DNA of 64,000 nucleotides from Sulfuriferula sp047300855 (GTDB lineage Bacteria > Pseudomonadota > Gammaproteobacteria > Burkholderiales > Sulfuriferulaceae), in NCBI RefSeq assembly GCF_047300855.1, contig NZ_CP170197.1:744001-808000 (forward strand). Reading direction: 5' to 3'. Both the position numbers and the translations under genes were made by a program. Shown piece after piece: positions 43,570 through 51,511 of the stretch; the stretch's first letter is position 1, and each line of letters begins with the position of its first letter. The notes beneath the pieces are model-generated. The model ran no database searches and was not told the DNA's origin. It saw only the letters and a program-made list of their open reading frames with translations.

Positions 43570-43758
43570 ATGAGCTGTAATGTTGGCGGCATAGACCGTG
43601 CACTTCGCATCATTGTTGGCATTGTACTCATTGGCCTGGCGGCCACGGACAAGATTGGCTGGTGGGGCTACATTGGTGTGGTGCCGCTTGTTACTGGCCT
43701 GGTTGGCTGGTGCCCGGCCTATTTGCCATTCGGCATCAAAACCTGCAAGACCAAGTAA
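43570..43758 (+). CDS. DUF2892 small membrane protein
   Basis: A 62-residue protein with two short hydrophobic helices. M-S-C-N-V-G-G-I-D-R-A-L-R and the end W-C-P-A-Y-L-P-F-G-I-K-T-C are typical of DUF2892, the membrane part also found in YgaP rhodaneses. It has Cys at both ends. An AAGGAG site precedes the ATG. A role in sulfur handling is known for fusions only. Confidence 0.88.
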   Translation: MSCNVGGIDRALRIIVGIVLIGLAATDKIGWWGYIGVVPLVTGLVGWCPAYLPFGIKTCKTK

Positions 43759-43831
43759 TTTTGCGTATTTTCAAGAGGCGATGCCGCTGGCGTCGCCTTT
43801 TTTATCATCATGTTTGATCCAGTATTCTGCC

Positions 43832-44956
43832 ATGCACATTTCCAGCCAGTTTGATTCCGGCGCGATTGAAATTGTCGCCGCCGCCGACCCAGCCGACATC
43901 CGTCTCAATATCCGCAGCGACAGTGCCGCCGAATTCCGCCAGTGGTTCCATTTTCGTGTGAGTGGCGTCGCCGGACAGTCGCTGGTGATGCGGCTGCTCA
44001 ATGCCGGTGACTGCACTTACAGCGACGGCTGGCATGGTTACCAGGCCGTCGCCAGCTACGACCGCCGCCACTGGTTTCGCGTGCCCACCGCATACGACGG
44101 CAAAGTGCTGACTATCAGCCACACTGCCGAGTGTGACAGCGTTTACTACGCCTATTTCGAACCGTATTCATGGGAGCGCCATCTCGACCTGATTGCCCAG
44201 GCGGCAGCGGACATGCGCGTCACGCGTCTGAGCAGTAGTTTGCAGGGCCGGGATATCGACAAGCTCAGCTGGGGCAGCGGTGCGCAGCAAGTGTGGATCA
44301 TTGCGCGCCAGCATCCGGGCGAAAGCATGACCGAATGGCTGGTCGAGGGATTGATCGAACGTCTGCTCGACCCTGCCGATCCGGTGGCGCGCAAGCTCGC
44401 GCAACTGGCCATGCTGCATATCGTACCCAACATGAACCCGGACGGCGCAGCGCTGGGCAATCTGCGCAGCAATGCAGCAGGCGCCAATCTCAATCGCGAA
44501 TGGATGGCACCCAGCCTGGAGAAAAGTCCGGAAGTACTGCATGCGCGACAAGCCATGCACGATAGCGGCGTGGATCTGTTTCTGGATATCCACGGCGATG
44601 AGACCATTCCGTATGTGTTTGTCGACGGCTGCGAAATGATCCCCGGTTATGCCCCCAGCCTGGTGGCGCAACAGGAAGCATTTCTCGCGCGCCTGCTGCA
44701 GATCAGCCCGGATTTTCAACGCGAACACGGTTACGCGCCGGATCGCTTTTCCGATGAGATGCTCACCCTGGCATCCAAATATGTAGGGCATGCCTTCGGC
44801 TGCGTATCGCTCACCCTGGAAATGCCGTTCAAGGACAACGCCAATCTGCCAGATCCGGAGCATGGCTGGAGCGCTGCGCGCAGCAAACGGCTGGGTGCGG
44901 CCTTGCTGGAAGCGGTATTGGCGCATTGCATAGACAGCAAGCCTGAAACGATTTGA
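43832..44956 (+). CDS. M14-family zinc carboxypeptidase (cytosolic type)
   Basis: A 374-residue protein with an N-terminal beta-sandwich (about 1-115) as in the AGBL/CCP subgroup and a C-terminal M14 domain. Zinc ligands H161 and E164 (H-P-G-E-S) and H254 (D-I-H-G-D-E), substrate motif N-L-N-R-E, and the catalytic Glu in T-L-E-M-P-F are all present. No signal peptide, so it should be cytoplasmic. Substrate unknown. Stands between DUF2892 and the His-rich protein. Confidence 0.9.
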   Translation: MHISSQFDSGAIEIVAAADPADIRLNIRSDSAAEFRQWFHFRVSGVAGQSLVMRLLNAGDCTYSDGWHGYQAVASYDRRHWFRVPTAYDGKVLTISHTAECDSVYYAYFEPYSWERHLDLIAQAAADMRVTRLSSSLQGRDIDKLSWGSGAQQVWIIARQHPGESMTEWLVEGLIERLLDPADPVARKLAQLAMLHIVPNMNPDGAALGNLRSNAAGANLNREWMAPSLEKSPEVLHARQAMHDSGVDLFLDIHGDETIPYVFVDGCEMIPGYAPSLVAQQEAFLARLLQISPDFQREHGYAPDRFSDEMLTLASKYVGHAFGCVSLTLEMPFKDNANLPDPEHGWSAARSKRLGAALLEAVLAHCIDSKPETI

Positions 44957-45062
44957 TACAACTTGATACACAATCCTGTCCCCCATCGGCTCGGCCGAGC
45001 GCGTTATCTGTAGTGTGGTTGCACATGATCACATCATCCATTTACAGACAGGAGATACTGCA

Positions 45063-45395
45063 ATGTTTAAATCCACTTTGATTGCTTTGGGCGCCGTACT
45101 TGCCATCGCCGCGCTTCCCGCCGCCTACGCTGCGGAAGGCGACATCCATCACGATGTGCAGGCAGCCCATGCCGGACAACGTGCCGTGCGTCAGGATGTG
45201 CGCGACATCCATCAGGACCGGCGCGAACTGCGCCATGAAAAACGTGAGGGAGATGCTGCAGGCATTGCCAAACAACGTCATGAACTTGCCCATGACCGTG
45301 TCGCGCTGCATCATCATCGCCGCCATCTGCGCCATGTCCGTCATGATCTGCATCATGACCGCATGGAACACCATCACGACAGGCACGCCGGCTAA
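45063..45395 (+). CDS. Exported histidine-rich protein
   Basis: A 110-residue protein with a signal peptide (about 1-23, ending A-A-Y-A-A) and a mature part of mainly charged residues, about one quarter His, in a repeated R-H-D/L-H-H-D-R pattern. Such proteins may bind Ni, Zn or Cu in the periplasm. It has an AGGAG site and its own terminator. I do not recognise a named family; a metal-storage or Spy-like role is a guess. Confidence 0.75.
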   Translation: MFKSTLIALGAVLAIAALPAAYAAEGDIHHDVQAAHAGQRAVRQDVRDIHQDRRELRHEKREGDAAGIAKQRHELAHDRVALHHHRRHLRHVRHDLHHDRMEHHHDRHAG

Positions 45396-45417
45396 AGCGG
45401 GTTTCAGCTGGTAAAAA

Positions 45418-45442
45418 GCCGCACCATGGTGCGGCTTTTTTT
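45418..45442 (+). terminator. Terminator of the His-rich protein gene
   Basis: An 8-bp stem GCCGCACC / GGTGCGGC (45418-45425, 45428-45435) is followed by at least seven T and preceded by A5, so it may work both ways. Confidence 0.88.
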
Positions 45443-45547
45443 TGTCTTCCCTCATGCTGTTTATGCTGCGGGTATACAGACGAAACAGGCGTGGTGTATT
45501 CTGCGCATGGCATGATGGATGCGCATTCATGCTTGACACATATAACA

Positions 45548-45581
45548 AAGGCGCCGGATAAGGTTCAAATCCGGACGCCTT
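45548..45581. other. Stem-loop in the leader of the MoxR/DUF58 operon
   Basis: AAGGCGCCGGAT (45548-45559) pairs with ATCCGGACGCCTT (45569-45581) with one bulge and a nine-base loop, 36 bases before the first gene of the operon. A TTGACA box lies at 45533-45538, just before it. It may be a regulatory leader or a terminator for antisense reading. Confidence 0.45.
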
Positions 45582-45616
45582 AAAAACCAATAATTGCATC
45601 AGGGAGAGAATACGCG

Positions 45617-46177
45617 ATGAATTCGGCCAATCCATATCAGGTTCCACAATCCAATGTCGACCATCAAGGTCAGGATGATTATTCCGAAGTAAAGGTCTTG
45701 TCGATCAGCGGTCGAATCGGGCGGCTAAGATATCTCGGTTACACGATGGGCTACGGCATGCTCATCTACATAGCTTTCGCGGCGATAGGTGGCGTGATGA
45801 TTGCCATGGGATTGCCGCGCGGGATATTCATGGGAATGGTGGTGATCGGCTATGTCCTGGCCATGGTGCTGTCCATCATGCTCACCATTCAGCGTGCGCA
45901 TGATTTCGACAAAACTGGCTGGCTGGCGCTGCTGGCCTTCATTCCATTGCTCAACCTGATCTTCTGGTTTGTACCCGGTACCGAAGGCGAGAACCGCTTC
46001 GGCAAACAAACGCCGCCCAATCGTGGCGGGTTGGTATGGGTGGTCGTTGCGATACTTGCCATAGCGATGATAGGCATTCTTGCGGCAATCGCGATTCCGG
46101 CATACCAGTCTTATGTGCATAGGGCGCAAGCCGCTGCACAAAACAATCTGCCCGCACCCGCTGCCCAATCCAGGTAG
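45617..46177 (+). CDS. DUF805 membrane protein with pilin-like C-terminal helix
   Basis: A 186-residue protein. The DUF805 part (about 28-130) has R-I-G-R-L-R-Y-L-G-Y, three helices, and Q-R-A-H-D-F-D-K-T-G-W. The last helix, I-G-I-L-A-A-I-A-I-P-A-Y-Q-S-Y-V followed by H-R-A-Q-A-A-A-Q, copies the N-terminal helix of type IV pilins, but is at the wrong end and lacks the G-F-T-x-x-E processing site. First gene of the MoxR/DUF58 block. Function unknown. Confidence 0.8.
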   Translation: MNSANPYQVPQSNVDHQGQDDYSEVKVLSISGRIGRLRYLGYTMGYGMLIYIAFAAIGGVMIAMGLPRGIFMGMVVIGYVLAMVLSIMLTIQRAHDFDKTGWLALLAFIPLLNLIFWFVPGTEGENRFGKQTPPNRGGLVWVVVAILAIAMIGILAAIAIPAYQSYVHRAQAAAQNNLPAPAAQSR

Positions 46178-46183
46178 TTTGTC

Positions 46184-46867
46184 TTGCTGGATACCTATCG
46201 TGCGATAGAGACGCCGGAAGGCGTCGAGCTGAGGCTGCGCGTGGCCGGTCCGGTGGTGCGCAGCCTGGCCTGGATAATCGATTTGCTGATTCGTGGCGGC
46301 GTATATATTGTGCTGGCCATCGTGTTGTCCAAGTTCGGCAAGTTAGGCTGGGGATTGCTGCTGGTCGGTTTGTTTTTGATTGAATGGTTTTATCCCGTGC
46401 TGTTCGAGGTATATCGGCACGGGGTGACGCCGGGCAAACGCGCCATGGGGCTAGGTGTGGTCAACGATGACGGCACCCCGGTGGGGTGGTCGGCTTCGAT
46501 GATCCGCAATCTCCTGCGCTACGTGGATTTCCTGCCTGTTCTGTATGGTTTCGGGCTGATATCCATGCTGCTTCATCCCGATTTCAAGCGCCTTGGCGAC
46601 ATCGCCGCAGGGACGCGCGTGGTGTATCGGGATGCCAAAACAAAGGCGGCCGCCATACCTGCCGTTCCAGCCCGGCCGGCGCATTTCCCGCTTAATCTGG
46701 AAGAGCAGCGTGCGGTGATCAATTTCGCCGAGCGGTCTCGGGAATTGTCGCCGGAACGTATGGAAGAGCTGGCGGACATCGCACTCCCGAACAGCGGAAA
46801 CCAGCGCAGTAGCGGCATCAGACAGCTGCATGCCACGGCCAACTGGCTGTTGGGCAAGAAAAACTAA
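46184..46867 (+). CDS. RDD family membrane protein
   Basis: A 227-residue protein with an RDD domain: R-S-L-A-W-I-I-D-L-L-I-R, three to four helices, H-G-V-T-P-G-K-R-A-M-G-L and R-L-G-D-I-A-A-G-T-R. The last 80 residues are cytoplasmic and charged. RDD proteins often accompany MoxR/DUF58/DUF4129 genes. Start is TTG 46184, six bases after the DUF805 stop. Confidence 0.88.
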   Translation: MLDTYRAIETPEGVELRLRVAGPVVRSLAWIIDLLIRGGVYIVLAIVLSKFGKLGWGLLLVGLFLIEWFYPVLFEVYRHGVTPGKRAMGLGVVNDDGTPVGWSASMIRNLLRYVDFLPVLYGFGLISMLLHPDFKRLGDIAAGTRVVYRDAKTKAAAIPAVPARPAHFPLNLEEQRAVINFAERSRELSPERMEELADIALPNSGNQRSSGIRQLHATANWLLGKKN

Positions 46868-46874
46868 GCGCCCG

Positions 46875-47858
46875 ATGAAACAGCAAGACTTCGAAATGCA
46901 GCACGAGGCCCTTTGGCAGAGGGTGGAAAGGCTGTTGACCGCTCTCGACAACCAGCGCAAAACAAAGCAGTCACAACCCCCCGGTGATATGGGCGCATTT
47001 CCTCAATATTACCGGCAGATTTGCCACCACCTGGCGCTGGCCAGGGAGCGTCAATATGCAACGTATCTGATCGACCGGCTCGACCGGCTGGTGCTCGACG
47101 GCCATCAGCACCTGTACCAGGCGCGCGGTTTTTTCCTGTCCCAGACTTTGCGTTTTATTGGCGGCGGTTTTCCGGCGCTGGTCCGTGCCGAGGCACGCCT
47201 GTTCTGGCTGTCTTTCGCGCTGCTCTATCTGCCGGCGGTGTTGATGGGGATAGCGCTGCAGCATGCGCCGCAAATGGTTTACACCATGCTGGATCACCAT
47301 AGCCTGGTTTCCATCGAAGGCATGTATAACCCGGGTGCGGCGCACATCGGCCGGGAACGGCAATCGGATGGAGACTTTCTGATGTTTGGCTACTACATCA
47401 AGAACAACATCGGCATCAGTTTTCAGACATTTGCCGGCGGTTTGCTGTATGGCCTGGGCAGCATTTTTTATCTGGTCTACAACGGGTTGATTCTAGGGAC
47501 AGTCGCAGGACATTTGACGCGCATAGGCTATGGCACGACGTTTTATCCGTTTGTGGTGGGGCATGGCGCGTTCGAATTGACGGCGATTGTCCTGTCGGGA
47601 ATGGCCGGATTGAAAATGGGTCTTGCGCTGCTGTCGCCGGGAAACAAGACGCGCCTGAACGCCTTGCGCGAAGCAGCGCAGATCAGCATACGCATCGTCT
47701 ATGGCGTGGTGGGCATGCTGCTGATTGCCGCGTTCCTTGAAGCATTCTGGTCGTCTTCCCAGGCGATTGCTCCGGCAGTGAAATATGCGGTGGGCGCGTT
47801 GCTCTGGCTGAGCGTTGCCGCCTACTTTTTATTCATGGGGCGCAAACGTGCAGCTTGA
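46875..47858 (+). CDS. SpoIIM (stage II sporulation protein M) family membrane protein
   Basis: A 327-residue protein with a soluble N-terminal 100 residues and about five to six helices, including F-L-M-F-G-Y-Y-I-K-N-N-I-G-I-S-F-Q-T-F-A-G-G and H-G-A-F-E-L-T-A-I. The SpoIIM family occurs in many non-sporulating bacteria beside MoxR ATPases. Seven bases after the RDD gene, overlapping the next. Confidence 0.85.
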   Translation: MKQQDFEMQHEALWQRVERLLTALDNQRKTKQSQPPGDMGAFPQYYRQICHHLALARERQYATYLIDRLDRLVLDGHQHLYQARGFFLSQTLRFIGGGFPALVRAEARLFWLSFALLYLPAVLMGIALQHAPQMVYTMLDHHSLVSIEGMYNPGAAHIGRERQSDGDFLMFGYYIKNNIGISFQTFAGGLLYGLGSIFYLVYNGLILGTVAGHLTRIGYGTTFYPFVVGHGAFELTAIVLSGMAGLKMGLALLSPGNKTRLNALREAAQISIRIVYGVVGMLLIAAFLEAFWSSSQAIAPAVKYAVGALLWLSVAAYFLFMGRKRAA

Positions 47859-49383
47859 GTCGGTGGCGGTTGCCTTGCGCCCGCGCAACCTCTGGGAAGC
47901 GATCGATCTCGGCTTCAGCATGGTGCATGCCTGGTGGAAGCCGGTATTCGGTGCGTGGCTGGCCGTGGTGCTGCCGGTTGCCGTGCTCATCAATCTGTTG
48001 TGCTGGGAAGTGCAATGGCTGGCGCCGCTGCTGATGTGGTGGTTAAAACCGTTATTCGACCGTATACCGCTGTATGTCTTGAGCCGTGCGACGTTCGGCG
48101 ATCCGCCCAAGATCAGGGAGACTATCAGGGCGGTTTTGCCATTGTGGCGCAACAGCTTTCTGTGGGATTTGACGCTCGGCCGCTTCGATTTGGCGCGCTC
48201 TTTCAACATGCCGGTCCGGGATCTGGAAGGCTTGCGCGGCAAGGCACGCCGGCAACGTCTGAAAGTATTGCAAAAAAAGACGCGCAACGGTGCGGTATGG
48301 CTAACGGTGGTTTGTCTAAACCTGGAATTCGTGCTGAATATTGCCCTGTTCGCGCTGCTTTATTTTTTGCTGCCGCAAACAATGCAGGCCGATTTTTTCA
48401 AGCAGATTTTCGCCACCCATCCCGCTGCCTGGCAGGATGTTTTGGAGCATGTTTTTTATCTGGTAGCGATGACGGCGATGGAACCATTCTATGTGGCTGC
48501 CGGTTTCGCACTTTATCTCAATCGCCGCACCCTGCTTGAAGGTTGGGACATCGAAATTGCGTTCCGGCGCATGGCTCAGCGCCACCAGCCATCCGCCAGG
48601 TCCGCGGCATCTGCCGGAGTACTCATGTCCATATTGATGGCGTGCGTGCTGGGTAGTGCACTGATTTTTCCAGCGCAGTCCATGGCCGCAGTGGCTGCAA
48701 CGTCACCCGTGCCACCCGCGCAGGCCGTCGCTGCGTCCCAGACACCGGAACAACTGAAGCAACGGATTTCTGCGGTGCTGAAACAGCCCGAATTCCAGAC
48801 TGAAAAAGTCGAGCAGCACTGGAAATACATGGGTAAGCAAGCCAGCAAAAAGCAGCCTGGTAGCGAGCCTGCATGGCTGAAATTTCTGGCCCGGATTGTG
48901 CCGGGTATGGCACGTGTTTTCGAGGGCTTGCTGTGGCTGTTGCTGGCAGCGGTCATCGTCTGGCTGATCGTAAAGCGCAAGCGCTGGCTCGGCTGGTTCG
49001 AACATACACCGGCGGTTCGCCCGGTGCAGCCCGTACAAGTGCTGTTCGGGCTGGATATCCAGCCGCAATCGTTACCGGAAAATATCGCGCAAGAGGCGTG
49101 GAAACTATGGCAGGTGGGCCAGCAGCGTGAGGCCTTGAGTCTGCTTTATCGCGGTGCACTGGCCTACTGGGTAACGCGTGAAAAAATAGCCTTGGGTGCC
49201 AACGCAACCGAAGGCGATTGCATGCGGCTATTCCGTGCCGGGGCGACCCAGGAAACCGGCGACTACTTCTGTCAATTAACCCACGCCTGGCAAAACACCG
49301 CCTATGCAGGCCGCCATCCGCACACGGAGGAAATGCAGCAGTTGTGTCGCAGTTGGGATATTCATTTCAGGCCGACGGCATGA
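47848..49383 (+). CDS. DUF4129 domain membrane protein
   Basis: A 511-residue protein with four or more helices in the N-terminal 260 residues, a periplasmic stretch with A-V-A-A-S-Q-T-P-E-Q-L-K-Q, a further helix near 365-385, and a C-terminal cytoplasmic domain of the DUF4129 type (about 410-500). GTG 47848 is chosen because it overlaps the SpoIIM stop by 11 bases. Function unknown; seen in MoxR-DUF58 gene clusters. Confidence 0.82.
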   Translation: MQLESVAVALRPRNLWEAIDLGFSMVHAWWKPVFGAWLAVVLPVAVLINLLCWEVQWLAPLLMWWLKPLFDRIPLYVLSRATFGDPPKIRETIRAVLPLWRNSFLWDLTLGRFDLARSFNMPVRDLEGLRGKARRQRLKVLQKKTRNGAVWLTVVCLNLEFVLNIALFALLYFLLPQTMQADFFKQIFATHPAAWQDVLEHVFYLVAMTAMEPFYVAAGFALYLNRRTLLEGWDIEIAFRRMAQRHQPSARSAASAGVLMSILMACVLGSALIFPAQSMAAVAATSPVPPAQAVAASQTPEQLKQRISAVLKQPEFQTEKVEQHWKYMGKQASKKQPGSEPAWLKFLARIVPGMARVFEGLLWLLLAAVIVWLIVKRKRWLGWFEHTPAVRPVQPVQVLFGLDIQPQSLPENIAQEAWKLWQVGQQREALSLLYRGALAYWVTREKIALGANATEGDCMRLFRAGATQETGDYFCQLTHAWQNTAYAGRHPHTEEMQQLCRSWDIHFRPTA

Positions 49384-50510
49384 GAGCAAGACCCTGGCTC
49401 GTCGTTGTATTGCTTATGACCCTGAGCGGATGGGGCGGCTACTGGTTTTACAGGAATTTCGAACTGGTCTCCGATAAGGTCCATGTCGGTTACCAGGGCG
49501 AAGCGCGTAACAACTCGCTGCTGGCTGCCGAACGTTTCCTGAACACCAAAACCAGCCCGGCGAAAAGCATGTCCAGCCTGGTGGGCCTGCCACCTAGCAA
49601 CGGCACGCTGGTGATACCTACCGAACGCTACGAGATAGGGCCTCAACAAGCCAATGCACTGCTGGGTTGGGTACGTGCGGGCGGCCACCTGATTGTCATA
49701 CCCGCCGATGCCTCGGCAACCGAAAACAGGCCAGCACAAGATTGGTTATTGAACGGGCTTGGGGTGAGGGGCGTGAGCAATCCAGCCAAGGGGCGTGAAC
49801 CTTTTGTGCCGACCAACGTGGATATTCCCGCAGCCAGCGATTTTATGCAGGTGTCCTTCAAGCCGTGCACAACGCTTGCATATCGCGGCAAGGAAAAACA
49901 TTCTGCCAGCGCCGCCGATATGGGCGGGCATATGTTGCGCTATCACCTTGGCAGAGGTTTCCTGACGGTATTGAGCGATGCGGATTTTATGCACAATACG
50001 TCGATTGGCCGTTACGATAATGCGGCGTTTCTGTGGTATCTGACGCACGACCGGCACCCGGGCGAAATCTGGCTGATCTACGGCGGGGATATGCCGCCCC
50101 TGTGGAAATGGCTGGGTACGAATGCCTGGCCGGTGCTGGTCAGCGCAGCCCTGCTGCTGGTCGCATGGCTGTGGTCAAGCAGCCGCCGGTTCGGCCCGAT
50201 ACGCGCCGCAGTGCCGCTGGCACGACGCCGCCTGCTGGATCATATCGAAGCAAGCGGGCGTTTTCTGTGGCAGCAGGGCCAGCGTGCGAAACTGTTGAAT
50301 GGCACGCGCGCAGCCTTGTTGCGGATGCTGGAGTCTCGGCACCCGGCGCTCGCCAGTCTGCCTCGGGAAACGCTCGCCATGCAGCTTGCCGAGTTGTCCA
50401 ACACAACGCCCGGCGCGATTCAAAAAGCCCTGTTCGAACAGCATGCCCCGAATGAAACCGAGTTTACCGACGCAATCATCCTGCTGGAGACGATAAGGAA
50501 AACGCTATGA
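49380..50510 (+). CDS. DUF4350 domain membrane protein
   Basis: A 376-residue protein: N-terminal helix (about 6-24), an extracytoplasmic DUF4350 domain (about 40-235) with G-T-L-V-I-P-T-E-R and G-G-H-L-I-V-I-P, a second helix (about 244-262), and a helical cytoplasmic tail. ATGA overlap with the DUF4129 gene and with moxR. Function unknown. Confidence 0.82.
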   Translation: MRARPWLVVVLLMTLSGWGGYWFYRNFELVSDKVHVGYQGEARNNSLLAAERFLNTKTSPAKSMSSLVGLPPSNGTLVIPTERYEIGPQQANALLGWVRAGGHLIVIPADASATENRPAQDWLLNGLGVRGVSNPAKGREPFVPTNVDIPAASDFMQVSFKPCTTLAYRGKEKHSASAADMGGHMLRYHLGRGFLTVLSDADFMHNTSIGRYDNAAFLWYLTHDRHPGEIWLIYGGDMPPLWKWLGTNAWPVLVSAALLLVAWLWSSSRRFGPIRAAVPLARRRLLDHIEASGRFLWQQGQRAKLLNGTRAALLRMLESRHPALASLPRETLAMQLAELSNTTPGAIQKALFEQHAPNETEFTDAIILLETIRKTL

Positions 50511-51511
50511 ACGAAACCACCCCAATGGAAACAGAGGCTGCCCCGCCAACCAGTAAAATTGCGCAGGCAAGTGCCATTGCCCAACGCATGCGTTCGGAAA
50601 TCGCCAAGGCGCTGATCGGACAGACCGAGACTGTGGACCAGGTATTGATCGCCTTGTTTGCCGGCGGCCATGTCCTGATCGAAGGCGTGCCCGGGCTTGG
50701 GAAAACCTTGCTGGTGCGGGCGCTGGCGAAAACCTTCGACGGTGCGTTCACGCGCATCCAGTTCACCCCGGACCTGATGCCGTCCGACATCACCGGCCAT
50801 GCGCTCTACGATCTGAAAAGCGAGCAGTTCAGCATCCGCAAAGGCCCCATTTTTACCAACCTGCTGCTGGCGGACGAAATCAACCGGGCGCCCGCCAAAA
50901 CCCAGGCCGCGCTGCTGGAAGTGATGCAGGAATGCCAGGTCACCATCGAGGGGCAATCCATGACGCTGGCGCCGCCGTTCATGACGCTTGCCACGCAGAA
51001 TCCGATCGAACAGGAAGGCACCTATCCGCTGCCGGAAGCCCAGCTTGACCGGTTTCTGCTCAAGATATTGATCGACTATCCGGGCGAAGACGAAGAAAAA
51101 TCCCTGGTGGCCAGCGTGACCGCCGGTCAAACCGGCGATGCGCTCAATGTGGAACGCGTCGCCACCGTCGTCAAGCCGCAGACGGTGCTGGGGATACAGC
51201 GAATTGTGGCGGGCCTGCGGGTGGATCAGCAAGTGAACGACTACGCGGTGCAAATCGTGCGCCAGAGCCGCGAGTGGTCGGGGATCGCCATCGGCGCCGG
51301 ACCGCGCGGCGGTATTGCCCTGATCCGTGCGGCGCGTGCCCAGGCATTGTTGGCCGGGCGCGATTTCGTCACCCCGGATGACGTCAAGTCGGTGTCGATC
51401 GCCGCGTTGCGCCACCGCATTTCGTTGCGCCCCGAACTGGAAATCGAAGGTCAGAGCGCGGACGATGTGCTGAAGGCCATGCTGGAAAAAGTGAAAGCGC
51501 CGCGCGCGTGA
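50507..51511 (+). CDS. MoxR-family AAA+ ATPase
   Basis: A 334-residue ATPase with Walker A G-V-P-G-L-G-K-T (about 64-71), Walker B L-L-A-D-E-I-N-R and the sensor and lid regions of the MRP-type MoxR group. It would act as a chaperone on a partner such as the DUF58 protein encoded next or on a substrate of the cluster. Different from the CbbQ-type ATPase near 3 kb. Confidence 0.93.
   Translation: MNETTPMETEAAPPTSKIAQASAIAQRMRSEIAKALIGQTETVDQVLIALFAGGHVLIEGVPGLGKTLLVRALAKTFDGAFTRIQFTPDLMPSDITGHALYDLKSEQFSIRKGPIFTNLLLADEINRAPAKTQAALLEVMQECQVTIEGQSMTLAPPFMTLATQNPIEQEGTYPLPEAQLDRFLLKILIDYPGEDEEKSLVASVTAGQTGDALNVERVATVVKPQTVLGIQRIVAGLRVDQQVNDYAVQIVRQSREWSGIAIGAGPRGGIALIRAARAQALLAGRDFVTPDDVKSVSIAALRHRISLRPELEIEGQSADDVLKAMLEKVKAPRA

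Noticed and set aside
44986..45005. Palindrome CTCGGCCGAG between the carboxypeptidase and the His-rich gene
   Set aside because: Only 10 bases, with no T-tract or recognisable promoter relation; too short to support an operator or terminator.
45548..45590. tRNA-like 3' end (GGTTCAAATCC ... ACCA)
   Set aside because: The T-loop resemblance is by chance: no acceptor, D or anticodon arm can be folded, and the segment is better explained as a bulged stem-loop.
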